DNA of 64,000 bases from Thinopyrum elongatum (taxonomy: Eukaryota; Streptophyta; Magnoliopsida; Poales; Poaceae): contig CM022303.1 in assembly GCA_011799875.1 (NCBI GenBank), forward strand, positions 425,128,483 through 425,192,482, read 5' to 3'. The notes under the pieces were generated by a model. That model had not been told where the DNA came from. It was given only the letters and a program-made list of their open reading frames with translations, and did not search any database. Positions 24,201-36,421 of the stretch are shown here, piece by piece (the stretch's first letter is position 1; the number at the start of each line of letters is the position of its first letter). Position numbers and translations under genes: made by a program.

Positions 24201-26310
24201 TTTTTGGAATTAAAATGCCATGGCACTCCATGCATGTGTCCATGCCGTGAGACTAATATGTTTGAAAATTCCTTCTAATTTACTGCACATGGAATTAACT
24301 CGCACACATGTACAAATAAGATTTTTTAAACCGTTATGGTTAGCCGTTGCATGTAGATGTAGTTCAAATTTGAATTACGGTCATTAAATGGCTAGAAAAT
24401 CACTTAAATGTCTTTAAAAGGTCAAATGACCCCTGAAATTTTCCAAATATTCACATGACAGTTGTATTAGTGCATGTTTAACATAGAACAAAATTGAAGG
24501 CCGTAAGAGGAAGCTATCTCCTGTTCGTCATCAAACATGCATTGTTCCCTCTCGGAACCATGAGCCTTCTAGTGAGTTGCTCCGGTTTGTGAGGGGTGTG
24601 TGTCCAAACTTTCGTCAAACAGGCCAATTTTTTTACCACATCATCTTGGTGGCATGACATTACATCAAGCAAGGTTTCATGTTTTTCTGAATTTTTTTAA
24701 TTTTTTGGAATTAAAATGCCATGGCACTCCATGCATGTGTCCATGCCGTGAGACCAATATGTTTGAAAATTCCTTCTAATTTACTACACATGGAATTAAC
24801 TCGCACACAGGTACACAAATATGATTTTTCAAACCGTTATGGTTAGCCGTTGCATGTAGATGTAGTTCAAATTGGAATTACGGTCATTAAATGGCTAGAA
24901 AATCACTTAAATGTCTTTAAAAGGTCAAATGACCCCTGAAATTTTCCAAATTTTCACATGACAGTTGTATTAGTGCACGTTAAACGTAGAAAAAATTTTG
25001 AAGGCCGTAAGAGGAAGCTATCTCCCGTTCGTCATCAAACATGAATTGTTCCCTCTCGGAACCACGAGCCTTCTAGTGAGTTGCTCCGGTTTGTGAGGGG
25101 TGTGTCTCCAAACTTTCGTCAAACAGGCCAATTTTTTTTACCACATCATCTTGGTGGCATGACATTACATCAAGCAAGGTTTCATGTTTTTCTGATCATT
25201 TTTTAATTTTTTGGAATTAAAATGCCATGGCACTCCATGCATGTGTCCATGCCGTGAGACCAATATATTTGAAAATTCCTTCTAATTTACTGCACATGGA
25301 ATTAACTCGCACACAAGTACACAAATATGATTTTTCAAACTGTTATGGTTAGCTGTTGCATGTAGATTTTGTTCAATTTTGAATTACGGTCATTAAATGG
25401 CTAGAAAATCACTTAAATGTCTTTAAAAGGTCAAATGAACCCTTAAATTTTCCAAATTTTCACATGACAGTTGTATTAGTGCACGTTAAACGTAGAAAAA
25501 AATTTGAAGGCCGTAAGAAGAAGCTATCTCCCAGTCGTCATCAAACATGCATTGTTCCCTCTCGGAACCACGAGCCTTCTAGTGAGTTGCTCCGGTTTGT
25601 GAGGGGTGTGTGTCCAAACATTCGTCAAACAGGCCAATTTTTTTACCACAACATCTTGGTGGCATGACATTACATCAAGCAAGGTTTCATGTTTTTTTGA
25701 TCATTTTTTATTTTTTGGAATCAAAATGCCATGGCACTCCATGCATGTGTCCATGCCGTGAGACCAATATGTTTGAAAATTCCTTCTAATTTACTGCGCA
25801 TGGAATTAACTCGCACACAAGTACACAAATATGATTTTTCAAACCGTTATGGTTAGCCGTTGCATGTAGATGTAGTTCAAATTTGAATTACGGTCATTAA
25901 ATGGCTAGAAAATCACTTAAATGTCTTTAAAAGGTCAAATGACCCCTGAAATTTCCAAATTTTCACATGACAGTTGTATTAGTGCACGTTAAACATAGAA
26001 AAAAAATTGAAGGCCGTAAGAGGAAGCTATCTCCCGTTCGTCATCAAATATGCATTGTTCCCTCTCGGAAACACGAGCCTTTTAGTGAGTTGCTCCGGTT
26101 TGTGAGGGGTGTGTGTCCAAACTTTCGTCAAACAGACCAATTTTTTTACCACATCATCTTGGTGGCATGACATTACATCAAGCAAGGTTTCATGTTTTTC
26201 TGATCATTTTTTAATTTTTTGGAATTAAAATGCCATGGCACTCCATGCATGGGTCCATGCCGTGAGACCAATATGGTTGAAAATTCCTTCTAATTTACTG
26301 CACATGGAAT
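12205..26310 (+). repeat. Higher-order repeat: seven copies of a 2015-bp tetramer
   Basis: Monomer lengths cycle as 500-502, 506, 504-505, 504, giving tetramers that start at 12205, 14221, 16236, 18251, 20266, 22281 and 24296 (2015 or 2016 bases each). Diagnostic variants recur at the same register. The second monomer has CCAATTTCTTTTACC and GTTTCAAGTTTTTCTG. The third has TTGTTCAATTTTGAATT and CCCAGTCGTC. The fourth has CAAATATGATTTTTCATACC. The first has the GTACAAATATG form with a short deletion. The outermost copies carry more private changes than the central ones. Confidence 0.93.
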
Positions 26311-29300
26311 TAACTCGCACACAAGTACACAAATATGATTTTTCAAACCGTTATGGTTAGCCGTTGCATGTAGATGTAGTTCAAATTTGAATTACGGTCA
26401 TTAAATGGCTAGAAAATCACTTAAATGTCTTTAAAAGGTCAAATGACCCCTGAAATTTCCAAATTTTCACATGACAGTTGTATTAGTGCACGTTAAACAT
26501 AGAAAAAAAATTGAAGGCCGTAAGAGGAAGCTATCTCCCGTTCGTCATCAAATATGCATTGTTCCCTCTCGGAAACACGAGCCTTTTAGTGAGTTGCTCC
26601 GGTTTGTGAGGGGTGTGTGTCCAAACTTTCGTCAAACAGACCAATTTTTTTACCACATCATCTTGGTGGCATGACATTACATCAAGCAAGGTTTCATGTT
26701 TTTCTGATCATTTTTTAATTTTTTGGAATTAAAATGCCATGGCACTCCATGCATGGGTCCATGCCGTGAGACCAATATGGTTGAAAATTCCTTCTAATTT
26801 ACTGCACATGGAATTAACTCGCACACAAGTACACAAATATGATTTTTCAAACCGTTATGGTTAGCCATTGCATGTACATGTAGTTCAAATTTGAATTACG
26901 GTCATTAAATGGCTAGAAAATCACTTAAATGTCTTTAAAAGATCAAATGAACCCTGAAATTTTCCAAATTTTCACATGACAGTTGTATTAGTGCACGTTA
27001 AACATAGACAAAAAATTTAAAGGCCGTAAGAGGAAGCTATCTCCCATTCATCATCAAACATGCATTGTTCCCTCTCAGAACCACGAGCCTTCTATTGAGT
27101 TGCTCCGGTTTGTGAGGGGTGTGTGTCCAAACTTTCGTCAAACAGGCCAATTTTTATACCACACCATCTTGGTGGCATGACATTACATCAACCAAGGTTT
27201 CATGTTTTTCTGATCATTTTTAAATTTTTTGGAATTAAAATGCCATGGCACTCCATGCATGTGTCCATGCCGTGAGACCAATATGTTTGAAAATTCCTTC
27301 TAATTTACTGCACATGGAATTAACTCACACACAAGTACACAAATATGATTTTTCAAACCGTTATGGTTAGCTGTTGCATGTAGATGTAGTTCAAATTTGA
27401 ATTACGGTCATTAAATGGCTAGAAAATCACTTAAATGTCTTTAAAAGATCAAATGAACCCTGAAATTTTCCAAATTTTCTCATGACAGTTGTATTAGTGC
27501 ACGTTAAACATAGAAAAAAATTTGAAGGCCGTAAGAGAAAGCTATCTCCAATTCATCATCAAACATGCATTGTTCCCTCTCGGAACCATGAGCCTTCTAG
27601 TGAGTTGCTCTGGTTTGTGAGGGGTGTGTCTCCAAACTTTCGTCAAACAGGCCAATTTTTTTACCACATCATCTTGGTGGCATGACATTACATCAAGCAA
27701 GGTTTCATGTTTTTCTGATCATTTTTTAATTTTTTGGAATTAAAATGCCATGGCACTCCATGCATGTGTCCATGCCGGGAGACAATATGTTTGAAAATTC
27801 CTTCTAATTTACTGCACATGGAATTAACTCGCACACAAGTACACAAATATGATTTTTCAAACCATTATGTTTTGCCGTTGCATGTAGATGTAGTTCAAAT
27901 TTGAATTACGGTCATTAAATGGCTAGAAAATCACTTAAATGTCTTTAAAAGGTCAAATGACCCCTGAAATTTTCCAAATTTTCACATGACAGTTGTATTA
28001 GTGCACGTTAAACATAGAAAAAAATTTGAAGGCCGTAAGAAGAAGCTATCTCCCGTTCATCATCAAACATGCATTGTTCCCTCTCGGAACCACGAGCCTT
28101 CTAGTGAGTTGCTCCGGTTTGTGAGGGGTGTGTGTCCAAACTTTCGCCAAACAGGCCAATTTTTTTACCATATCATCTTGGTGGCATGACATTACATCAA
28201 GCAAGGTTTCATGTTTTTCTGATCATTTTTTAATTTTTTGGAATTAAAATGCCATGGCACTCCATGCATGTGTCCATGCCGTGAGACCAATATGTTTGAA
28301 AATTCCTTCTAATTTACTACACATGGAATTAACTCGCACAGAAGTACACAAATATGATTTTCAATCCGTTATGGTTAGCTGTTGCATGTACATGTAGTTC
28401 AAATTTGAATTACGGTCATTAAATGGCTAGAAAATCACTTAAATGTCTTTAAAAGGTCAAATGACCCCTGAAATTTTCCAAATTTTCACATGACAGTTGT
28501 ATTAGTGCACGTTAAGCGTAGAAAAAAATTTGAAGGCCGTAAGAGGAAGCTATCTCCCGTTCGTCATCAAACATGCATTGTTCCCTCTCGGAACCATGAG
28601 CCTTCTAGTGAGTTGCTCCGGTTTGTGAGGGGTGTGTGTCCAAACTTTCGTCAAACAGGCCAATTTTTTTACCACATCATCTTGGTGGCATGACATTACA
28701 TCAAGGAAGGTTTCATGTTTTTCTGATCATTTTTTAATTTTTTGGAATTAAAATGACATCGCACTCCATGCATGTGTCCATGCCGTGAGACCAATATGTT
28801 TGAAAATTCCTTCTAATTTACTGCACATGGAATTAACTGACACACAAGTACACAAATATGATTTTTCAAACCGTTATGGATAGCTGTTGCTTGTACATGT
28901 AGTTTAAATTTGAATTACGGTCATTACATGCCTAGAAAATAACTTAAATGTCTTTAAAAGGTCAAATGAGCCATGAAATTTTCCAAATTTTCACATGACA
29001 GGTTTATTAGTGCATGTTAAATGTAGAAAAAATTTGAAGGCCGTAAGGGGAAGCTATCTCCCGTTCGTCATCAAACATGCATTGTTCACTCTCGGAACCA
29101 CGAGCCTTCTAGTGAGTTGCTTCGGTTTGTGAGGGGTGTGTGTCCAAACTTCCGTCAAACATGCCAAATTTTTTACCACATCATCTTGGTGGCATGACAT
29201 TACATCAAGAAAGGTTTCATGTTTTTCTGATCATTTTTTTATTTTTTGGAATTAAAATGCCATGGCACTCCATGCATGTGTCCATGCCGTGAGACCAATA

Positions 29301-32300
29301 TGTTTGAAAATTCCTTCTAATTTACTGCACATGGAATTAACTCACACACAAGTACACAAATATGAATTTTCAAACCGTTATGGTTAGCTGTTGCATGTAG
29401 ATGTAGTTTAATTTTGAATTACGGTCATTAAAAGGCTAGAAAATCACTTAAATGTCTTTAAAAGGTCAAATGACCCCTTAAATTTTCCAAATTTTCACAT
29501 GATAGTTGTATTAGTGCACGTTAAACGTAGAAATAAATTTGAAGGCCGTAAGAGGAAGCTATCTCCCATTCGTCATCAAACATGCATTGTTCCCTCTCGG
29601 AACCACGAGCCTTCTAGTGAGTTGCTCCGGTTTGTGAGGGGTGTGTGTCCAAACTTTCGTCAAACAGGCCAATTTTTTTACCACATCATCTTGGTGGCAT
29701 GACATTACATCAAGCAAGGTTTCATGTTTTTCTGATCATTTTTTTATTTTTTGGAATTAAAATGCCATGGCACTCCATGCATGTGTCCATGCCGTGAGAC
29801 CAATATGTTTGAAAATTCCTTCTAATTTACTGCACATGGAATTAACTCGCACACAAGTACACAAATATGATTTTTCAAACCGTTATGGTTAGCCGTTGCA
29901 TGTTGATGTAGTTCAAATTTGAATTACGGTCATTAAATGGCTAGAAAATCACTTAAATGTCTTTAAAAGATCAAATGACCCCTGAAATTTTCCAAATTTT
30001 CACATGACAGTTGTATTAGTGCACGTGAAACTTAGAAAAAATTTGAAAGCCGTAAGAGGAAGTTATCTCCTGTTCGTTATCAAATATGCATTTTTCCCTC
30101 TCGGAAACACGAGCCTTCTAGTGAGTTGCTCCGGTTTGTGAGGGGTGTGTGTCCAAACTTTCGTCAAACAGGCCAATTTTTTTACCACATCATCTTGGTG
30201 GCATGACATTACATCAAGCAAGGTTTCATGTTTTTCTGATCATTTTTTTATTTTTTGGAATTAAAATGCCATGGCACTCCATGCATGTGTCCATGCCGTG
30301 AGACCAATATGTTTGAAAATTCCTTCTAATTTACTGCACATGGAATTAACTCGCACACAAGTACACAAATATGATTTTTCAAACCGTTATGGTTAGCCAT
30401 TGCATGTAGATGTAGTTCAAATTTGAATTACGGTCATTAAATGGCTAGAAAATCACTTAAATGTCTTTAAATGGTCAAATGACCCCTGAAATTTTCCAAA
30501 TTTTCACATGACAGTTGTATTAGTCCAGGTTAAACATAGAAAAAAAATTTGAAGGCCGTAAGAGGAAGCTATCTCCCATTCATCATTAAATATGCATTGT
30601 TCCCTCTCGGAAACATGAGCCTTCTAGTGAGTTACTCCGGTTTGTGAGGGGTGTGTGTCCAAACTTTCGTCCAACAGGCCAATTTTTTTACCACATCATC
30701 TTGGTGGCATGACATTACATCAAGCAAGGTTTCATGTTTTTCTGATCATTTTTTAATTTTTTGGAATTAAAATGCCATGGCACTCCATGCATGTGTCCAT
30801 GCCGTGAGACCAATATGTTTGAAAATTCCTTCTAATTTACTGCACATGGAATTAACTCGCACACAAGTACACAAATATGATTTTTCAAACCGTTATGGTT
30901 AGCCGTCGCATGTACATGTAGTTCAAATTTGAATTACGGTCATGAAATGGCTAGAAAATCACTTAAATGTCTTTAAAAGGTCAAATGATCCCTGAAATTT
31001 TCCAAATTTTCACATGACAGTTGTATTAGTGCACGTTAAACATAGAAAAAAAATTTGAAGGCCGTAAGAGGAAGCTATCTCCCGTTCGTCATCAAACATG
31101 CATTGTTCCCTCTCGGAACCACGATCCTTCTAGTGAGTTGCTCCGGTTTGTGAGGGGTGTGTGTCCAAACTTTCGCCAAACAGGCCAATTTTTTTACCAC
31201 ATCATCTTGGTGGCATGACATTACATCAAGCAAGGTTTCATGTTTTTCCGATCATTTTTTAATTTTTTGGAATTAAAATGCCATGGCACTCCATGCACGT
31301 GTCCATGCCGTGAGACCAATATGTTTGAAAATTCCTTCTAATTTACTACACATGGAATTAACTCGCACAGAAGTACACAAATATGATTTTCAAACCGTTA
31401 TGGTTAGCTGTTGCATGTACATGTAGTTCAAATTTGAATTACGGTCATTAAATGGCTAGAAAATCACTTAAATGTCTTTAAAAGGTCAAATGACCCCTGA
31501 AATTTTCCAAATTTTCACATGACAATTGTATTAGTGCACGTTAAGCGTAGAAAAAAATTTGAAGGCCGTAAGAGGAAGCTATCTCCCGTTCGTCATCAAA
31601 CATGCATTGTTCCCTCTCGGAACCACGAGCCTTCTAGTGAGTTGCTCCGGTTTGTGAGGGGTGTGTGTCCAAACTTTCGTCAAACAGGCCAATTTTTTTA
31701 CCACATCATCTTGGTGGCATGACATTACATCAAGCAAGGTTTCATGTTTTTCTGATCATTTTTTAATTTTTTGGAATTAAAATGCCATGGCACTCCATGC
31801 ATGTGTCCATGCCGGGAGACCCATATGTTTGAAAATTCCTTCTAATTTACTGCACATGGAATTAACTCGCACACAAGTACACAAATATGATTTTTCAAAC
31901 CATTATGGTTAGCCGTTGCATGTAGATGTACTTCAAATTTGAATTACGGTCATTAAATGGCTAGAAAATCACTTAAATGTCTTTAAAAGGTCAAATGACA
32001 CCTGAAATTTTCCAAATTTTCACATGACAGTTGTATTAGTGCATGTTAAACGAAGAAAAAAATTTGAAGGCCGTAAGAGGAAGCTATCTCCCGTTCGTCA
32101 TCAAACATGCATTGTTCCCTCTCGGAACCACGAGCTTTCTAGTGAGTTGCTCCGGTTTGTGAGGGGTGTGTGTCCAAACTTTCGCCAAACAGGCCAATTT
32201 TTTTACCACATCATCTTGGTGGCATGACATTACATCAAGCAAGGTTTCATGTTTTTCTGATTATTTTTTAATTTTTTGGAATTAAAATGCCATGGCACTC

Positions 32301-34894
32301 CATGCATGTGTCCATGCCGTGAGACCAATATGTTTGAAAATTCCTTCTAATTTACTACACATGGAATTAACTCGCACACATGTACACAAATATGATTTTT
32401 CAAACCGTTATGGTTAGCTGTTGCATGTACATGTAGTTCAAATTTGAATTACGATCATTAAATGGCTAGAAAATCACTTAAATGTCTTTAAAAGGTCAAA
32501 TGACCCCTGAAATTTTCCAAATTTTCACATGACTGTTGTATTAGTGCATGTTAAGCGTAGAAAAAAATTTGAAGGCCGTAAGAGGAAGCTATCTCCTGTT
32601 CGTCATCAAACATGCATTGTTTTCTCTCGGAACCATGAGCCTTCTAGTGAGTTGCTCCGGTTTGTGAGGGGTGTGTGTCCAAACTTTCGTCAAACAGGCC
32701 AATTTTTTTACGACATCATCTTGGTGGCATGACATTACATCAAGCAAGGTTTCATGTTTTTCTGATCATTTTTTAATTTTTTGGAATTAAAATGCCATGG
32801 CACTCCATGCATGTGTCCATGCCGTGAGACCAATATGTTTGAAAATTCCTTCTAATTTACTGCACATGGAATTAACTCGCACACAAGTACACAAATATGA
32901 TTTTTCAAAACCGTTATGGTTAGCCGTTGCATGTAGATGTAGTTCAAATTTGAATTACTGTCATTAAATGGCTAGAAAATCACTTAAATGTCTTTAAAAG
33001 GTCAAATGACCCCTGAAATTTTCCAAATTTTCACATGACAGGGCTATTAGTGCACGTTAAATGTAGAAAAAAATTTGAAGGCCGTAAGAGGAAGCTATCT
33101 CCCATTCATCATCAAACATGCATTGTTCCCTCTCGGAACAACGAGCCTTCTAGTGAGTTGCTCCAGTTTGTGAGGGGTGTGTGTCCAAACTTTCGTCAAA
33201 CAGGCCAATTTTTTTACCACATCATCTTGGTGGCATGACATTACATCAAGCAAGGTTTCATGTTTTTCTGATCATTTTTTAATTTTTTGGAATTAAAATG
33301 CCATGGCAATCCATGCATGTGTCCATGCCGGGAGACAATATGTTTGAAAATTCCTTCTAATTTACTGCACATGGAATTAACTCGCACACAAGTACACAAA
33401 TATGATTTTTCAAACCATTATGTTTTGCCGTTGCATGTAGATGTAGTTCAAATTTGAATTACGGTCATTAAATGGCTAGAAAATCACTTAAATTTCTTTA
33501 AAAGGTCAAATGACCCCTGAAATTTTCCAAATTTTCACATGACAGTTGTATTAGTGCATGTTAAACGTAGAAAAAAATTTGAAGGCCGTAAGAGGAAGCT
33601 ATCTCCCGTTCATCATCAAACATGCATTGTTCCCTCTCGAAACCTCGAGCCTTCTAGTGAGTTGCTCCGGTTTGTGAGGGGTGTGTGTCCAAACTTTCGC
33701 CAAACAGGCCATTTTTTTTACCACATCATCTTGGTGGCATGACATTACATCAAGCAAGGTTTCATGTTTTTCTGATCATTTTTTAATTTTTTGGAATTAA
33801 AATGCCATGGCACTCCATGCATGTGTCCATGCCATGAGACCAATATGTTTGAAAATTCCTTCTAATTTACTACACATGGAATTAACTCGCACACAAGTAC
33901 ACAAATATGATTTTTCAAACTGTTATGGTTAGCTGTTGCATGTAGATGTAGTTCAAATTTGAATTACGGTCATTAAATGGCTAGAAAATCACTTAAATGT
34001 CTTTAAAAGGTCAAATGACCCCTGAAATTTTCCAAATTTTCACAAGACAGTTGTATTAGTACACGTTAAGCGTAGAAAAAAATTTGAAGGCCGTAAGAGG
34101 AAGCTATCTCCTGTTCGTCATCAAACATGCATTGTTCCCTCTCAAAACCACGAGCCTTCTAGTGAGTTGCTCCGGTTTGTGAGTGGGTGTGTGTCCAAAC
34201 TTTCGTCAAACAGGCCAATTTTTTTACCACATCATCTTGGTGGCATGACATTACATCAAGCAAGGTTTCATGTTTTTCTGATCATTTTTTTATTTTTTGG
34301 AATTAAAATGCCATGGCACTCCATGCATGTGTCCATGCCGTGAGACCAATATGTTTGAAAATTCCTTCTAATTTACTACACATGGAATTAACTCACACAC
34401 AAGTACACAAATATGATTTTACAAACCGTTATGGTTAGCTGTTGCATGTACATGTAGTTTAAATTTGAATTACGGTCATTACATGGCTAGAAAATCACTT
34501 AAATGTCTTTAAAAGGTCAAATGACCCCTGAAATTTTCCAAATTTTCACATGACAGTTGTATTAGTGCACGTTAAATGTAGAAAAAATTTGAAGGCCATA
34601 AGGGGAAGCTATCTCCCGTTCGTCTTCAAACATGCATTGTTCCCTCTCGGAACCACGAGCCTTCTGGTGAGTTGCTTCGGTTTGTGAGGGGTGTGTGTCC
34701 AAATTTCCGTCAAACATGCCAAATTTTTTACCACATCATCTTGGTGGCATGACATTACATAAAGCAAGGTTTCATTTGTTTCTGATCTTTTTTTAATTTT
34801 TTGGAATTAAAATGCCATGGCACTCCATGCTTAATTCTGTCATAGCCGTTAGACCAATATGTTTGAAAATTCCTGCCAATTTACTGCACATGGA
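26311..34894 (+). repeat. Right part of the satellite array, without the tetramer register
   Basis: Seventeen monomers of 504-506 bases lack the length cycle of the left part. Shared rare variants link 27825-29340 with 33378-34890 at an offset of about 5.55 kb (11 monomers). Others link the 28330 and 31359 monomers (six monomers apart, both with CACAGAAGTACAC). Confidence 0.8.
28490..28693 (+). other. Recurring 67-codon open frame of the satellite monomer (one example)
   Basis: The frame opens ATGACAGTTGTATTAGTGCA and encodes a basic peptide with RRKKFEGRKRKLSP, then HEPSSELLRFVRGVCPNFRQ. About half of the 48 monomers keep it as 67 codons, or as 82 codons where an indel extends it. The others lose it through changes in the A-run or the start codon. 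There is no promoter evidence and no known family, so this is more likely a by-product of monomer homogenisation than a gene. Confidence 0.25.
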
Positions 34895-35050
34895 ATATGA
34901 CCTTTCAAACCCTTATGGTTAGCTGTTGCATGTACATGTAGTTCAAATTTGAATTACGGTCATCAAATGGCTAGAAAACCACTTAAATGTCTTAAAAGGT
35001 CAAATGACCCCTGAATTTTTCCAAAATTTGACATGACAGTTGTATTAGTA

Positions 35051-35269
35051 CTACAAATTTTCTCGTACATTTAAAACACCATCCGTTGCCACTTTACTCC
35101 AAATTCGTCTTTCACAGCTAATAAAAAATATCCACAACATCACACACAGTTTTTTTGTAGGAACCATTGGCGATGAAAATTTCTGGGTCTACGGCTCGTC
35201 TACTCCAGTGCCGGCAACCCCCGAATCCACGAATCCCGATCCCCATTCCCGCACCCCCTTCTTGCAAAG
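35051..35269. other. Right satellite border and upstream region of the 35270 frame
   Basis: Satellite similarity ends near ACAGTTGTATTAGTACTAC. The sequence then turns GC-rich from about 35165. No separate gene is supported; the Arg-rich frames overlapping this stretch are shadows. Confidence 0.4.
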
Positions 35270-35941
35270 ATGACACCGTGGAAACGCTTCGTGAAGGCCC
35301 GTACGATGGCCGCGTCCTCCATGAGCGCCGCCGCCTGCGCCGAGAGCGCGTCCGCCTACGCCGAGAGTGCCACCGCATCCGCATTGAGCGTGGCCGCATC
35401 CGCCGAGAGGGCATATGCGGCAGCCGACAGGGCAGCTGCAAATGCCGAGAGCGCTCGAGCTGCCGTCTGTGCCGCCGATGTCGCCCTGGCCCGGGTCGAG
35501 GCCATCCACGCCAAGATCGAGGACGCACACACCAAGATATTCCAGGACACCTCGGAATCCAACATGCAACCCACGTCCGAAAAGGCGGCGGTGGCCATGG
35601 AGCACCTGCTTCCTCATGAGATCGCCGAGCGGGAGCTGGAGATGCAGGAGGCGGCGGAGATCGAGGAGCGCCGGGAGGAGGAGTTGCGCGTGGCCGAGGT
35701 CGAGGTAGAGAAGAGTCTGTCCGTCGAGGAATCGGCGGTGGAGTACCAACGCGAGCTCTGGCGCAGCCACTACTACGAGTACTACAACCTTGAGGGCGGC
35801 GCCGAGGACGAGGACGAGGACGCGGTCGACTTCAGCAGGGGGACGCGGAGTCCACCAACGGCGACATGTCGCCAGGACAAGTCATCGATGTCTCATCTCA
35901 CACCGGCGATGCATAGGCCGGCGCGGCGGCGGATTTGTTAA
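35270..35941 (+). CDS. CACTA-borne Ala/Glu-rich coiled-coil protein of unknown function
   Basis: An intact 223-codon frame starts at the ATG at 35270 (MTPWKRFVKARTMAASSM) and ends at 35941. Residues ~20-75 form an Ala-rich repeat with period about 7 (AESASAYAESATASALS), typical of a long helix. Residues ~110-165 are Glu-rich and helical (ERELEMQEAAEIEERREEEL). An acidic tail follows (EDEDEDAVDF). No domain is recognised. The frame sits between the satellite and the GRF relic inside the transposon and has GC-rich codons like the other passenger frames. The start is chosen because it gives the longest clean frame with helical character from the beginning; an in-frame start further upstream was not found. 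Confidence 0.5.
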   Translation: MTPWKRFVKARTMAASSMSAAACAESASAYAESATASALSVAASAERAYAAADRAAANAESARAAVCAADVALARVEAIHAKIEDAHTKIFQDTSESNMQPTSEKAAVAMEHLLPHEIAERELEMQEAAEIEERREEELRVAEVEVEKSLSVEESAVEYQRELWRSHYYEYYNLEGGAEDEDEDAVDFSRGTRSPPTATCRQDKSSMSHLTPAMHRPARRRIC

Positions 35942-36421
35942 AATTATGCGTGCTTAGGCTTTGTTTTTAATGCTGGTCTTTTGTTAGAGCAATGTTTAGG
36001 TCAACTGGCTCTGTTTAATTACTAAAATTGCTCGATTCAGTAAGTGTGGTCTGTGTGCTATACGCTCTTTTGTGTGCCCCAATTAGCAAGCGATGTTAAA
36101 TTATGCAATGACGTACCCGGGGAAATTTCCACTTAAATTTGAATTATCAAACTCATCCCATGCGCGTAAAGCAGAAGAATCGTTTGCGATGCACACAATC
36201 GTTCAAAGTGAATGGTGTCCGGCGGCGCTGCGCGCAAAGTTTCCCTCCACATTTCAAAATTTTTGGCCTACCACCAAAATATCTACCCCCCCTTCCCCAC
36301 CCCCTTTTCTCCCCGACCACAAGTCACATTTCCCCGGTTTCCTCCTTCCTTCCTAAGCTATAGCCGCTTCCTCGCTTGCTTCCTCGCTCTTGCCGTCTCG
36401 TATCCTACCACCGGGGTCGCC
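35942..36421. other. Gap before the GRF zinc-finger relic
   Basis: 3' flank of the coiled-coil frame, then a C-rich leader (36285-36340) that looks like the 5' UTR of the next gene. ATCGTTTGCGATGC at 36180 resembles the subterminal words of the element. No other gene is seen. Confidence 0.4.

Larger units (their letters stand above)
10687..35050 (+). repeat. Satellite array, ~505-bp monomer, 48 full copies plus a partial one
   Basis: Monomers were phased on TAACTCGCACACAAGTACAC. Starts are at 10687, 11195, 11700, 12205, 12707, 13213 and so on to 34389, with spacing 500-508 bases. A truncated copy (34895-35050) lacks the phasing word. All are in the same orientation. Each contains the palindrome TTCAAATTTGAA, GGTCATTAAATGGCTAGAAA, AGGCCGTAAGAGGAAGC, CATGCATTGTTCCCTCTCGG and CCATGGCACTCCATGCATG. 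The right-most copies are the most diverged, as expected for array edges. The sequence is AT-rich and not tRNA- or rDNA-like. I cannot assign it to a named Triticeae satellite without a search. Confidence 0.97.

Noticed and set aside
10687..35050. CRISPR-like or phage-like reading of the long repeat array
   Set aside because: The repeats are contiguous 505-bp satellite monomers without unique spacers, in a plant nuclear context.
35118..35619. Arg-rich frames on both strands around 35118-35770
   Set aside because: They are shadows of the GC-rich coiled-coil frame at 35270-35941, with low-complexity Arg runs and no independent support.
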